This document shows positions 53,794-62,930 of a DNA stretch of 64,000 nucleotides, piece by piece. This DNA comes from a bacterium D16-56. GTDB taxonomy: Bacteria; Bacillota; Clostridia; Lachnospirales; Lachnospiraceae. The notes beneath the pieces are model-generated. The model saw only the letters and a list, made by a program, of their open reading frames with translations. It did not search any database and was not told where the DNA came from. How positions within the stretch are numbered: position 1 is the first letter of the stretch; every line of letters begins with the position of its first letter. The DNA is taken from the NCBI GenBank assembly GCA_003611875.1, contig RAYY01000001.1, forward strand, positions 124,001 through 188,000. The letters run 5' to 3'. The position numbers were made by a program, and so were the translations under genes.

Positions 53794-53926
53794 GTTACTG
53801 TTCAGGTAGGTCTGCGCACTGGCTGCGCTGACCGTATGATAACCTGGGATGGCGAGCAGAAATCCCATCGCCGCAGGCGGTTTTCATGGATTTTGCTGGT
53901 TGCCGTGAACGTATGTGAACAGTAAC
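53794..53926. repeat. 133-bp element bounded by inverted repeats, between ilvN and ilvC
   Basis: GTTACTGTTCA (53794-53804) and TGAACAGTAAC (53916-53926) are perfect 11-base inverted repeats 111 bases apart. Inside lies ATCCCATCGCCGCAGGCGGTTTTCATGG-like sequence (53864-53890; key hairpin CGCC-GCA-GGCG), which resembles the end hairpin of the dispersed repeat family. It could be a small non-autonomous element or an attenuator region for ilvC. Confidence 0.55.
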
Positions 53927-53933
53927 CAATTCC

Positions 53934-54434
53934 CTACGGCAGATAACGAATATCCTGGGATCCTCTGGACAGGCCGGTCAGCCCGGTCCTTGCCAGCTCT
54001 AAGATCTCATAATCCTCCAGCAGATTAATCAGAGCATCCAGCTTGGACTGGTCGCCGGTCAGCATAACGGTCAGGGAATCCTTTCCCACATCCACAATCG
54101 TAGCGCGGAAAATGTCAGAAATGGCGCCGATAGCCTGACGCTCGCTGGCATTTGCCCGGACCTTTACCATAATCAGCTCCCGGTATACGGCCTGCCCCGG
54201 ACGCAGCTCCTTAATATCCCGCACATCCTCCAGCTTGCGAAGCTGCTTTTCGATCTGCTCTAAAATCTCCTGGTCGCCTATGGATACCACTGTCATCCGG
54301 GAATACCGCTGGTCTGCAGTGACTCCCACCGTCAGACTCTCAATATTGTAGCCTCGGCGGCTGAACAACCCTGCCACCCGGCTCAAAACACCGGCAGTAT
54401 TGTCCACCAGCAATGATAATACGATCCTATCCAT
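53934..54434 (-). CDS. ilvN: Acetolactate synthase small (regulatory) subunit
   Basis: 166 aa. The N-terminal ACT domain begins IVLSLLVDNTAGVLSRVAGL and FSRRGYNIESLTVG, the valine-binding region; a second ACT-like domain covers the C-terminal half. It activates and gives valine feedback to the catalytic subunit. No catalytic-subunit gene (ilvB) is next to it, so the partner must be elsewhere. It lies upstream of ilvC. Confidence 0.93.
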   Translation of the reverse strand: MDRIVLSLLVDNTAGVLSRVAGLFSRRGYNIESLTVGVTADQRYSRMTVVSIGDQEILEQIEKQLRKLEDVRDIKELRPGQAVYRELIMVKVRANASERQAIGAISDIFRATIVDVGKDSLTVMLTGDQSKLDALINLLEDYEILELARTGLTGLSRGSQDIRYLP

Positions 54435-54831
54435 GGTATTTCACCCTTTCTCTCACTGTTACGGCCGCCAAAGCCTCCGGGCCGCAGCTTCTCACGTTCA
54501 TATTATCATAACAACCCTGGTTCTATTTGTCAACTAATTAAAAAGAATGTGTAAGATTCCTTCAGGTTATACCAATCCCTTGAAGGGATACCTTTGGTTC
54601 ATACAATAAGGTTCCATTCCCACTTAGACATTTTAGAGAGCCTTTACTAATTGTCAAAATTTAAACAATTGTGTAAAAAACTTTACTGTTGAGGAAAATT
54701 GTGTTAACATACTAACATAGAGAGAAATGCCAGCTCTATCTTATGACAGAGGGAGATGCAGACACAGCGTTTTACCTCCCCCATGCCATCTTTTAACCCA
54801 ATCAACAAATTCTAGGGAGGTAATGAGAATC
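54435..54831 (+). promoter_or_regulatory. Intergenic region with chemoreceptor promoter
   Basis: TTGAGG (54689-54694), an 18-base spacer and TAACAT (54713-54718) are the best promoter match before the chemoreceptor gene. A 15-bp palindrome ATCCCTTGAAGGGAT lies at 54575-54589. No riboswitch consensus (for example c-di-GMP) could be recognised in the 110-base leader. Confidence 0.45.
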
Positions 54832-56517
54832 ATGAAAAACCTAAAAATTTCCGTTAAACTGCTGATCGCTTTCGGAACCATCCTGATTGCGACCTTGGCG
54901 CTGGGCATTACGGCATTGATATCCATCCAGACATTGGATAAGATTGCTGAGGATTATGCCACAAAATCCATTCCAAGCATCAGCTATCTGTGGACTGCCA
55001 GGCGCGCTGTTCAGGCAACGGAAAAACAGGCTTTGGAAGCTACGATCGTTACGACTGAGGAGGAGCTCAGGAGCGTGGAAGCCAGTATGCTGGAAGAACG
55101 GAGTTCTTTGGATCAGGCCATCAAGGATCTTTTGTCTGTGGCCCCGCAGTATCAATCCCAGGTGGATTCCATCCAGGCAGAATTGAGCAATGTAACGACC
55201 TACCGCCAGCAGCTTCTGGCAGAGGCCAAAAAATTCACCGAGGAGGGCGACGCCCGCGCTTATGAGATTTACAAAACAGATTATCACAGCAGCTTTGAAA
55301 AGGCCAGGCTTGCCTTGGTTTCTCTTACACAGGATATAGACAATCAGATTGCAGAAGATTATGAGGAAGCACAGCGGATAAGAAACATTGCTGTGACCAT
55401 TACTATATGTATTTTCCTGTTTGCCATTGTGGTGATTATCTTCTTTATCAATGTCCTGACCCGCCAGATCGTAGCTCCGGTTCAGGCCCTGGAGCAGGCG
55501 GCCAACTTAGTGGCCCAAGGAAATCTGGATACGGAAGTAAGCTGTGATTCTGAAGATGAGATCGGCAAGCTGTCCAACAGCATCCGTTCCCTGATATCCG
55601 TTCTCAAGAGTATTATTACAGATGTAGATTATTTATTGGAGCAGATGGCCGGAGGCGATTTTACGGTCCGCACCAGAGGGGAACAGTATTACATCGGATC
55701 CTTTAACAGCATTCTTCTTTCCATGCGGAAGCTGAAAAACCGTTTAAGTGAGACTCTTCAGCAGATCGATAACTCTGCCGATCAGGTCAATTCCGGCGGC
55801 GGACAAGTATCCAGCGGCGCCCAGGCTCTGGCTCAAGGCGCTACCGAGCAGGCTTCCTCCGTACAGGAGCTGGCCGACACGATTAAAGATATCTCTCTTA
55901 AGATCGAGGCCACTGCAGACCATGCCAAGACTGCAAAGGCCGAGAACATACAGTCCCATGAGCTGATCCAGGTATGCTCCGGCCATATGGATGAGCTGAT
56001 GAATGCCATGAGCGCCATCAACGAGAAATCCAAAGAGATCGGCAAGGTCATTAAGACCATTGAAGACATTGCATTCCAGACTAATATCCTGGCTTTGAAC
56101 GCCGCTGTGGAAGCGGCACGGGCCGGAACCGCCGGCAAGGGCTTTGCCGTGGTTGCCGACGAGGTGCGGAACTTAGCTACCAAATCTCAGGAAGCATCCA
56201 AGAGCAGCGCTGCTCTGATCGAAGAAACCGTTAAGGCTGTTGAGGATGGCAGCAAGCTTTCTGACGCAACCGAGAAGGCTCTGCAGGATGTGGTGGACAG
56301 CGCCAAGAAAATCCTGGATGCTGTATCCCTCATTTCAGACGCCACAGAGGAGCAGTCCAACGCCGTAGCACAGGTAACGACAGGTATTGATCAGATCTCC
56401 AGCGTTGTACAGACCAACTCTGCCACAGCAGAGGAAAGTGCAGCCGCCAGCGAAGAGCTGTCCAGTCAGGCTTCGATTCTGAAGAGTCTGGTAGGACAAT
56501 TCCGCTTCTCCAGATAA
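54832..56517 (+). CDS. Methyl-accepting chemotaxis protein
   Basis: 561 aa from the ATG at 54832, ten bases after GGGAGGT. Transmembrane helix 1 (about 7-30, [20 protein letters not shown]) precedes an extracytoplasmic four-helix-bundle sensor. TM2 follows at about 190-212 ([20 protein letters not shown]), then a HAMP domain and a signalling domain with the conserved hairpin tip [20 protein letters not shown] and [20 protein letters not shown]. It relays ligand binding to CheA. The gene is monocistronic with a strong terminator. Confidence 0.95.
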   Translation: MKNLKISVKLLIAFGTILIATLALGITALISIQTLDKIAEDYATKSIPSISYLWTARRAVQATEKQALEATIVTTEEELRSVEASMLEERSSLDQAIKDLLSVAPQYQSQVDSIQAELSNVTTYRQQLLAEAKKFTEEGDARAYEIYKTDYHSSFEKARLALVSLTQDIDNQIAEDYEEAQRIRNIAVTITICIFLFAIVVIIFFINVLTRQIVAPVQALEQAANLVAQGNLDTEVSCDSEDEIGKLSNSIRSLISVLKSIITDVDYLLEQMAGGDFTVRTRGEQYYIGSFNSILLSMRKLKNRLSETLQQIDNSADQVNSGGGQVSSGAQALAQGATEQASSVQELADTIKDISLKIEATADHAKTAKAENIQSHELIQVCSGHMDELMNAMSAINEKSKEIGKVIKTIEDIAFQTNILALNAAVEAARAGTAGKGFAVVADEVRNLATKSQEASKSSAALIEETVKAVEDGSKLSDATEKALQDVVDSAKKILDAVSLISDATEEQSNAVAQVTTGIDQISSVVQTNSATAEESAAASEELSSQASILKSLVGQFRFSR

Positions 56518-56536
56518 CCAGTCAAAACACAACAGC

Positions 56537-56592
56537 AAAAAGACCGGGAAGACAGAACCTTACGGTTCTGCCGTCTTCTCGGTCTTTTTTTC
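56537..56592 (+). terminator. Strong terminator after the chemoreceptor gene
   Basis: AAAAAGACCGGGAAGACAGA at the left pairs with GTCTTCTCGGTCTTTTTTT at the right, with an inner GAACC-TTAC-GGTTC hairpin and a run of seven T. Confidence 0.85.
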
Positions 56593-56658
56593 CTGCTTCT
56601 CACAACGATTTCTCTGCTATGTATCATCTGGAAACAGCCGCGATCCTATACAATAACC

Positions 56659-56757
56659 CTCCATGCGCCCGGCTGCAGACGCACATCCAATTATAAAAGC
56701 TTGGCGGGCTCTTTTGGCATCCCTGATTTTAAATCGCCTCCGGCGATGAGACCTTTA
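56659..56757 (+). repeat. Dispersed structured repeat, copy g, abutting a stop codon
   Basis: Plus strand: CCATGCGCCCGGCTGCAGAC, GCACATCCAATTATAAAAGC, TTGGCGGGCTCTTTTGGCAT, CCCTGATTTTAAATCGCCTC and CGGCGATGAGACCTTTATAG. Its far end contains the TAA stop (56755-56757) of the minus-strand carrier gene. So here the other end of the element meets the stop codon, in opposite orientation to copies e and h. Confidence 0.85.
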
Positions 56758-57675
56758 TAGTAATATCATCAATGCCCCTGTAATCATCACAATACTGGCC
56801 ACGATTGACAAGGAATTGACTGCGCTGGCCATCTCCACGTCACCGTTCAGCTTACCGGTAAAAGCCGGTGCCACAGAGGATATCGGTCCTAATGAGATCA
56901 ATGCCAATGCCTGCCGCACCTCCAATTCATAGGGAAGCAGCCAAAAGGCCGCCACGGCAAATCCGATGCCCATTCCGTACCGCATCAAGAGAAGACGCAG
57001 AATCCTGGCAAGCTTATGCCTTTCCATGCGGATCTCAAACCCGATTCCAATCATCAAAAGCGCCAGAAATGCATTGGCATTGCCCACCGTCCCCGCATAG
57101 GCTGTCACCACCTCCGGCAGGGAGATTCTAAGTACTGCCAATACAGTCATAATCAGATACGCATCAAAAGGCAGGGAAGAAATCAGACTCTTAACCACAT
57201 TCTTCACAGAGGGCCTGTCACCGTTCCCTGACGCTATGGATGCCATAGTAAAGGTTACGCCTGTACACATCACGGCATTTCCTGCATCAAACAGGCTGGT
57301 GGCAGCAAATCCCACAGGACCTAAAAAGCTCTGGACAAAGGGCAGGGTAAAATTCCCGATATTGTATCCGGACAAATTGATCATATCAAATGCCCTCTGC
57401 TGCCTGGTCCCTGTCAGATTGACAAAATATCCCGCCAAAACCATGATCAGATTGGCCCCTATTCCTAAAACACACAGAAAAAGAAGGGAATTGTCCATGG
57501 AAATGCGGCTGAAATTGGAGATGATGGCACAGGGAAGGGTAATACGCACCACCACCTTTGAAAAAAGATAAAAATCATCCGGATGAAAAAAACCCCGTTT
57601 TTTCAAAGCATATCCTGTGACAATAATCAAAATAAAAGCTGCCGCTTTGGCCAGCACCGTCAGGATTCCTGTCAT
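56755..57675 (-). CDS. AEC family (auxin efflux carrier-type) transporter
   Basis: 306 aa from the ATG at 57673-57675 with AAAGGAG upstream. About ten hydrophobic helices form two halves of five; LPCAIISNFSRI and YNIGNFTLPFVQSFLGPVG carry the conserved Asn/Pro kinks of the family. Bacterial members carry malate, malonate or other organic acids. The last codons run straight into a dispersed repeat that shares the TAA stop. Confidence 0.9.
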   Translation of the reverse strand: MTGILTVLAKAAAFILIIVTGYALKKRGFFHPDDFYLFSKVVVRITLPCAIISNFSRISMDNSLLFLCVLGIGANLIMVLAGYFVNLTGTRQQRAFDMINLSGYNIGNFTLPFVQSFLGPVGFAATSLFDAGNAVMCTGVTFTMASIASGNGDRPSVKNVVKSLISSLPFDAYLIMTVLAVLRISLPEVVTAYAGTVGNANAFLALLMIGIGFEIRMERHKLARILRLLLMRYGMGIGFAVAAFWLLPYELEVRQALALISLGPISSVAPAFTGKLNGDVEMASAVNSLSIVASIVMITGALMILL

Positions 57676-57940
57676 AACACTCTCCTTTTCTACGATTTCT
57701 GCGGTCAGTATGGATCCTTGTATCCGCATTATTCTACCAGATATCCATAAAGGGCGCAACCAGTTTTTTCCATGCTCTCTTTACGGATAAACATTTTTTT
57801 CCTGATTATTCACAAAACTTTCACACTCTCGCAGAAATTTAATAAAAAATCAATAGTTTTTTTTCTTCATTTGTAGTAAACTCATGTTTGCAGCAAATAT
57901 CATTGTTTTCAATATTTCTCAAGAGGAGTGATTAGTAATT

Positions 57941-58765
57941 ATGAAAAAAGCATTGTTAACTGCGGCTATTTTTACTATGGTTATGGGTACGGCTGCCTGT
58001 TCTTCTAAGAACGATACCACCGCCACCACCACGGCCGCCGAGACCACCACGTCTGCCGCTGAAACCACTACAGCGGCTGAGACAGAGGAAACAGAAGAAG
58101 GAGAAGACGTTGAGGAGGTGTCTATGACCGGTACCGTCACGGCAGTCAATGATAATATCCTTACCGTGAAAAGCGATGACGATGACAGTGAAAAGGATTA
58201 CGACTTGTCTAAGGCTGAGGTAAGTCAGGAGTTTCCCTTTGCAGAGGGGGATATTGTTGAGATCATGTATCCCTTTGAGACTGAACAGGATCCGGTTCCG
58301 GTCATTTCATTAGAGGTATTAGAGTCGGTTCTCGCTGCAAATACGGATCCTTCTGCCACCGGTACGGTTAAGGAAGCCTCTGACACCTCTCTTACCCTCG
58401 AGCTGGAGGACGGAGAAAGCTATACCATTGCCATTGCAAACGCCTACATTGTAGCAGACAACGGCATCACTACAGGCAAGGAAGCCACTGTCACCTTTAT
58501 CGGTGATCTGGATGATGAGCCTATGGCTACCAAGGTAGTTATGGCAGATTCCTACAGCAACTCCGATGCTGAAAGGAATGCATTTATAGGCAAGGTGGCC
58601 CAGATCGATGAAGACAGTATTGTCCTGGAGTCTGCTTCCGGAGAGTATTTTACCTTTGTATCAGAAGACCTGGATTTCTCTGCAAAGAAGGTCGGCGACA
58701 CCGTGCGCATCTTCTACACGGGTACTGTTACCGGCAAATCCATTACCGCTGAGGAAATTGAATAA
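57941..58765 (+). CDS. Lipoprotein with acidic linker and three beta-rich repeats
   Basis: 274 aa. The lipoprotein signal LLTAAIFTMVMGTAAC gives a lipidated Cys at about residue 20. A Thr/Ala/Glu linker follows to about residue 58. Three related modules then start GTVTAVNDNILTVKSDD, GTVKEASDTSLTLELEDGES and GKVAQIDEDSIVLESASGEY, each a short beta unit like a small OB or DUF5666-type fold. It is surface-anchored and highly acidic; binding to cations or polymers is only a guess. Confidence 0.8.
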   Translation: MKKALLTAAIFTMVMGTAACSSKNDTTATTTAAETTTSAAETTTAAETEETEEGEDVEEVSMTGTVTAVNDNILTVKSDDDDSEKDYDLSKAEVSQEFPFAEGDIVEIMYPFETEQDPVPVISLEVLESVLAANTDPSATGTVKEASDTSLTLELEDGESYTIAIANAYIVADNGITTGKEATVTFIGDLDDEPMATKVVMADSYSNSDAERNAFIGKVAQIDEDSIVLESASGEYFTFVSEDLDFSAKKVGDTVRIFYTGTVTGKSITAEEIE

Positions 58766-58777
58766 ATAAATGTATTA

Positions 58778-58828
58778 CAGCCTGCCGTGCCTTGATTTTA
58801 TCCCTTGGCACGGCAGGCTGTTTTGTTT
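58778..58828 (+). terminator. Strong terminator after the lipoprotein gene
   Basis: CAGCCTGCCGTGCC and GGCACGGCAGGCTG are perfect 14-base arms followed by TTTTGTTTT. Confidence 0.85.
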
Positions 58829-58949
58829 TCATTTATCCTCTCCATAAGATATCCCAAAAAGGCACACCTGAATACATGCTCCTTCGGAGCGGGGGCACTT
58901 TATGCCATAAGGTATCCTTTATTGCCAAATGATGGAAAGTGGTCTGGAA

Positions 58950-59594
58950 TCAGATATCGTACCCAACCATTCGGATATACTCCGCAATCAGCTCCACCAC
59001 CTGATCCAGCTCCAGACGGCTTGCGTTGATGGGCAGATCATAGTTGGCTACATCCTCCCATTCCTTTCCGGTAAAATAGTGATGATATTCCCGACGCTGC
59101 TTTGTGATCCGGTTCAGCTTGGAGAGAGCTTCCTTTGTATCCACGATTCCGTCTACATCCATGGTCCGGCGAATGCAGGTGTCTGTATCTGCATACACAA
59201 AAATCTTGATCAAATCCTCCTTGCCTGCTGATTCCAGTACAAAATCCGCACAACGCCCTACAATTACACAGGATTCTGTATTGGCCAGCTCCCGGATCAC
59301 CTCAGACTGAAACTTAAAAAGATTCTCCGGCGAGGTCACATCCCCCTCTGTCTTAGGCGCTCCCACAGGTGCATGGCGCATTCCCCCCACAATCCGGCGC
59401 AGAAGGTTATTGCCTGCCTTCTCGTCTGCCAGCCGAAAGTACTGCTCCCCCACAGCACTTCTCTCTGCTGTCATGTGAAGGATCTCATCGTCATAAAAAG
59501 GAATCCCCAGCCTCTCGGCCAGCTTCTTCCCCACGATCCTCCCTCCGCTTCCATACTGCCGCTCAATGGTAATGACCAGCTTGCTTTTATCCAT
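58950..59594 (-). CDS. Cytidylate kinase-like family protein
   Basis: 214 aa with AAAGGAGGAA upstream. The P-loop-like start is VITIERQYGSGGRIVGKKLA and PFYDDEILHM, followed by the Walker-B-like SCVIVGRCADFVLESAG. This is the cytidylate-kinase-like group common in Clostridia, distinct from Cmk itself; the true substrate is not known. It converges on the lipoprotein gene with about 180 bases between, holding its terminator. Confidence 0.85.
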   Translation of the reverse strand: MDKSKLVITIERQYGSGGRIVGKKLAERLGIPFYDDEILHMTAERSAVGEQYFRLADEKAGNNLLRRIVGGMRHAPVGAPKTEGDVTSPENLFKFQSEVIRELANTESCVIVGRCADFVLESAGKEDLIKIFVYADTDTCIRRTMDVDGIVDTKEALSKLNRITKQRREYHHYFTGKEWEDVANYDLPINASRLELDQVVELIAEYIRMVGYDI

Positions 59595-59674
59595 AAGATT
59601 CCTCCTTTAATTTTGAGATGATAATTGCTTCTCTGTTCCTGATGTCATTATAGAACATATTATTGTTTTTTCAT

Positions 59675-60538
59675 CTATGATTTTCTTACCCAAGACAAAA
59701 TTGTTTCTGGCGGAAACTCCAGGATCTCCGCTATTTCTTCCAAAGAAGCTCCCCGTTTCCGCATATTGGATGCAGTCTTCATCGCCCGCCTCAAATCGCC
59801 TTCTTCACGGCCCTCCTCGCGGCCCTCCTCGCGGCCCTCCTGCTTTTTCTCATACCCGAACTGCTCCACAGCCTTTTCCTGATCGAACAATGCCATCATG
59901 ATGCTGACCACCTCCTTTTCATGGGCTGACAGGTACTCCCTTAACACATCCTTATCCTTGCAGATACGGATCGTTTCCCGTACTGCCTCCACTGTCCTTC
60001 CCAGCAGCCTTGCCTGCTCCTGATACACCTTCGTGAAGGCCACATATTGGCTGATGATGTCGCCGTCACCATCGCCATAGAGCATCTTTACCCTGACTTC
60101 TAAAAACCCTTTCTTCCCGTCGAAGAACTCCCCGGATAAGTTTAGATATTCCGGCTTTTCCTGGCGATCACCAGTGAATATCACGTAAAATTCAGGCTTG
60201 GGGAGCTCTAACTTCCTGCTCCCGTAGCGGTTCTGCTTCGTTTCTTCGATGTGGTCATTCCAGGTCTGGGCCAGATATAAAAGGACTCTTACAATAATAT
60301 TCACGCTCCAGGTGGATTGACTTTCCACCAGGATCATTACCCGGCTGCCGTTTCGGAACCCCAGATCATTATAAAGGTCATCTGTCAGGACATTCCGGAT
60401 CGTCACATCCCTTAAATCATCCTCCGTGGCCCCCGTATCCTCTGGGTGCAGGGTCTGATAGAGCTGGAGAAGGTATTTTTTATTCCCAAACAAGTCTGAA
60501 AATACGCTGTCCCTTATGGTACGCTTTGCTGTTTCCAC
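59675..60538 (-). CDS. Rpn family (PD-(D/E)XK) nuclease / transposase-like protein
   Basis: 287 aa. The start RTIRDSVFSDLFGNKKYLLQ and core NDLGFRNGSRVMILVESQST carry the D...ExQ catalytic pattern of the PD-(D/E)XK 'Rpn' group, which promotes recombination and, in some cases, DNA cleavage in defence. EGREEGREEGREEG at about residue 235 is encoded by direct 12-base repeats and is typical of the family's variable tail. It is a single gene with GGGAGGGAT upstream. Confidence 0.88.
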   Translation of the reverse strand: METAKRTIRDSVFSDLFGNKKYLLQLYQTLHPEDTGATEDDLRDVTIRNVLTDDLYNDLGFRNGSRVMILVESQSTWSVNIIVRVLLYLAQTWNDHIEETKQNRYGSRKLELPKPEFYVIFTGDRQEKPEYLNLSGEFFDGKKGFLEVRVKMLYGDGDGDIISQYVAFTKVYQEQARLLGRTVEAVRETIRICKDKDVLREYLSAHEKEVVSIMMALFDQEKAVEQFGYEKKQEGREEGREEGREEGDLRRAMKTASNMRKRGASLEEIAEILEFPPETILSWVRKS

Positions 60539-60899
60539 CCGATCCCTCCCTTGTTCGTTGTTGCCTTTCTGCTTTTATTATAACCAAAAGCCACATGGAA
60601 AACAATAGTTTTTTATATCTGCCTGACTGATACCCGGGGGCAAGCGCGAAAAGGTCTGGAAATCGAGCCGCCATGGAATATGCCGCCAAGCGGTACGTCA
60701 GGCAGGGGAAGATCTCCCCTGCCCGATTGAAAACGAAACCAGTCCCTGGTATTCTTGTCTTAGTTGCTGCCAGATGACCATTTCTATCACATTATCCAGC
60801 AACTCCAAAGCTGCCGCACTGCCGCTTTCTTCTGTTGCAGATCCTTTGTTATTCGGGGGATACAATGCCGATCTTGAAATTGCTTTAACTGCGAACCCC
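60539..60899. other. Intergenic region with a possible gene tail
   Basis: No intact gene. On the minus strand a stretch reads ALELLDNVIEMVIWQQLRQE and YQGLVSFSIGQG and could be the end of a lost gene, but it has no start of its own and runs through the neighbouring terminator and repeat. Confidence 0.4.
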
Positions 60900-60943
60900 A
60901 AAAGTAAAAAAGCCTTGTTCCACAAACAAGACTTTTTTACTTT
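60900..60943. terminator. Symmetric hairpin downstream of the ABC transporter operon
   Basis: AAAGTAAAAAAGCCTTGTT and AACAAGACTTTTTTACTTT are near-perfect 18-base arms around CCACA. A- and T-rich on both sides, it can end transcription from either strand. It follows repeat copy h. Confidence 0.75.
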
Positions 60944-60951
60944 CATTACTT

Positions 60952-61056
60952 TGAAAGTCCCGCCGCCGATTAGGCGGCATAAATTCAGGTATGCCTCATG
61001 TGCCCGCCAGACTTTTATGTGCGGCGGTGTGCCGGCAGCCGGGCACATGCAGGTTT
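60952..61056 (-). repeat. Dispersed structured repeat, copy h (GCCGCC subtype)
   Basis: On the minus strand it starts AGTAAACCTGCATGTGCCCG, where TAA (61055-61057) is the stop codon of the ABC ATPase. It goes on GCTGCCGGCACACCGCCGCA and AAAGTCTGGCGGGCACATGA, and ends in GCCGCC-TAATC-GGCGGC and GGGACTTTCAA. It is about 90% identical to copy c. Confidence 0.88.
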
Positions 61057-61852
61057 ACTTTGTCAGCATCATTCTGTCATTGGCAAAGCTGCCTCCGCTG
61101 GCCTCTGCAAATTTATGCAGCAAATCGTCCACAGTCAGCTTCTTTTTCTCCTCCCCTGACACATCATAGATGATCTGTCCGTCATTCATCATAATGAGCC
61201 GGTTGCCGATGTGAATGGCATCCCGCATATTGTGGGTGATCATCAGAGTCGTCAAATGATCCTGGTTGACAATGGTTTCTGTAGTCTCAAGAACCTTTGC
61301 CGCTGTCTTGGGGTCTAAGGCTGCCGTATGCTCATCCAGCAAAAGCAGCTTGGGCTTTTCCAAGGTCGCCATCAAAAGGGTAAGAGCCTGCCTCTGTCCG
61401 CCGGAAAGCAATCCCACCTTGGAGGTCAGCCGATTCTCCAGCCCTAGGTTCAGCTTTGCCAGAAGATCCCGGTACAGCTTTCTCTCACTGCCTGCAATTC
61501 CTGCTTTTAAGGTGCGCCTGTGCCCTCTGCGCAGCGCCAGGGCAAGGTTTTCCTCAATCCCCATGGTGGCGGCAGTTCCATTCATGGGATCCTGAAACAC
61601 CCGGCCCAAAAATGCCGCCCGTTTATGCTCGGATAGCATGGTTACATCCTTGCCGTCAATGAGAATCTTTCCTTCGTCCACCCGCCAGGTTCCGGCAATA
61701 GCATTTAAAAGGGTAGATTTCCCGGCGCCGTTTCCTCCGATCACCGTTACAAAGTCTCCGTCTGCCAGGGTCAGGCTCAGCCCCCGCAGGGCTTTTTTCT
61801 CATTGACTGTCCCCGGATTAAAGGTTTTGGATATATTTATCACCTCAAGCAT
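61055..61852 (-). CDS. ABC transporter ATP-binding protein (ABC_sub_bind type system)
   Basis: 265 aa. Walker A is TVIGGNGAGKSTLLNAIAG, the signature LLSGGQRQALTLLMA, Walker B PKLLLLDEHTAALDP. It is the ATPase of the three-gene importer encoded here (binding protein, permease, ATPase); related systems import aromatic amino acids or other small ligands. Its start overlaps the permease end by 8 bases, and its stop is supplied by a dispersed repeat. Confidence 0.92.
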   Translation of the reverse strand: MLEVINISKTFNPGTVNEKKALRGLSLTLADGDFVTVIGGNGAGKSTLLNAIAGTWRVDEGKILIDGKDVTMLSEHKRAAFLGRVFQDPMNGTAATMGIEENLALALRRGHRRTLKAGIAGSERKLYRDLLAKLNLGLENRLTSKVGLLSGGQRQALTLLMATLEKPKLLLLDEHTAALDPKTAAKVLETTETIVNQDHLTTLMITHNMRDAIHIGNRLIMMNDGQIIYDVSGEEKKKLTVDDLLHKFAEASGGSFANDRMMLTK

Positions 61853-62786
61853 TGGATCTGCCTCCCTTCTCTCCGATCTTCGCCCTGCACCAGATCCAGA
61901 AATTTAAGGCCCGCTGCCTCATGGTAGATATCCCCAGGAACACGGCTACCACCAGGGCTGACAAAAGCTTCAGAAGATCCGTATCCAATCCCATAGCAAT
62001 CACAAACTGCAGCACCAGATAATAGATGATGGAGCCCAAAGCCACCCCCAGCAGCCGGAATCCAAAATTGACAAACACCTTGCCGAAGATCGCCTCCCCG
62101 ATTATCACTGCAGCCAAACCGATGACAATGGCTCCACGCCCCATGTTAATGTCTGCAAATCCCTGATATTGGGTAAGCAAAGCACCGGACAGGGCTACCA
62201 GCCCGTTGGAGATCATCAGTCCCAGCACCCGGTTTAAATCCGTATTGATTCCCTGGGCTCTGGCCATCTTATCATTACACCCTGTGGCCCGCAGGGAGCA
62301 TCCCAGCTCTGTACCGAAAAACCAGTACAGAAAACCAATTAACAAGATAATGATAAGGGCTACGATTAAAATTGTATTTTTATAAAAAGGAACGTTTTTA
62401 ATAAAACGAAGGGAAATCAGAAGATTAAACTTATCTACATTAATGGCCTGATTTGCCTTTCCCATTATTTTCAAATTCACGGAATAAAGTCCAAGCTGTG
62501 TCAGGATTCCGGAAAGAATAGCAGGAATCCCCATAAAAGTATGAAAAATGCCAGTGGCCAAGCCGCACACCATTCCTGCCAAAAGCGCTCCGGCAAGCGC
62601 TGTCCAAACATTCTGTCCCTTCAGCATCAGCATAATACAGACCGCACCGCCGGTACATAAGGAACCGTCCACAGTCAAATCCGCTATATCCAGAATCCGA
62701 TAGGTGATATACACACCAATCGCCATAATTCCCCATATTAACCCCTGGGCCACTGCCCCAGGCATTGCATTCAGCAAACTTATCAT
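61845..62786 (-). CDS. ABC transporter permease (COG4120 type)
   Basis: 313 aa with AAGGAT upstream. About eight hydrophobic helices are seen (for example AVAQGLIWGIMAIGVYITYR and NMGRGAIVIGLAAVIIGEAI). This is the permease partner of PF04392-type binding proteins. It lies between the binding protein (about 145 bases upstream, with a hairpin) and the overlapping ATPase gene. Confidence 0.9.
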   Translation of the reverse strand: MISLLNAMPGAVAQGLIWGIMAIGVYITYRILDIADLTVDGSLCTGGAVCIMLMLKGQNVWTALAGALLAGMVCGLATGIFHTFMGIPAILSGILTQLGLYSVNLKIMGKANQAINVDKFNLLISLRFIKNVPFYKNTILIVALIIILLIGFLYWFFGTELGCSLRATGCNDKMARAQGINTDLNRVLGLMISNGLVALSGALLTQYQGFADINMGRGAIVIGLAAVIIGEAIFGKVFVNFGFRLLGVALGSIIYYLVLQFVIAMGLDTDLLKLLSALVVAVFLGISTMRQRALNFWIWCRAKIGEKGGRSNA

Positions 62787-62847
62787 ATCGATTCATCCTT
62801 GTTCTGCAAGATTAATGTCATATGGCCTGTCCCATATGCCTAAAGCA

Positions 62848-62887
62848 GCAGCGGGAGGAGAATCTTCTGCCGTCCCGCCGCTTTTTT
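62848..62887 (-). terminator. Hairpin between binding-protein and permease genes
   Basis: GCGGCGGGA and TCCCGCTGC pair on the minus strand. The plus-strand side carries TTTTTT, but for the operon's direction there is no U-run, so it probably lowers or processes read-through from the abundant binding-protein message to the permease. Confidence 0.5.
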
Positions 62888-62930
62888 GTTTTGTCAGCAG
62901 CCGTTCAAAGGGTGCCAAAACCGCTGCAGA

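Noticed and set aside
54719-54831. c-di-GMP riboswitch in the chemoreceptor leader
   Set aside because: No match to the conserved class I or II core; only a promoter and ribosome-binding site are supported.
60698-61048. 116-codon minus-strand ORF between the Rpn gene and the ABC operon
   Set aside because: It starts inside the dispersed repeat, crosses a terminator hairpin, and has no ribosome-binding site.
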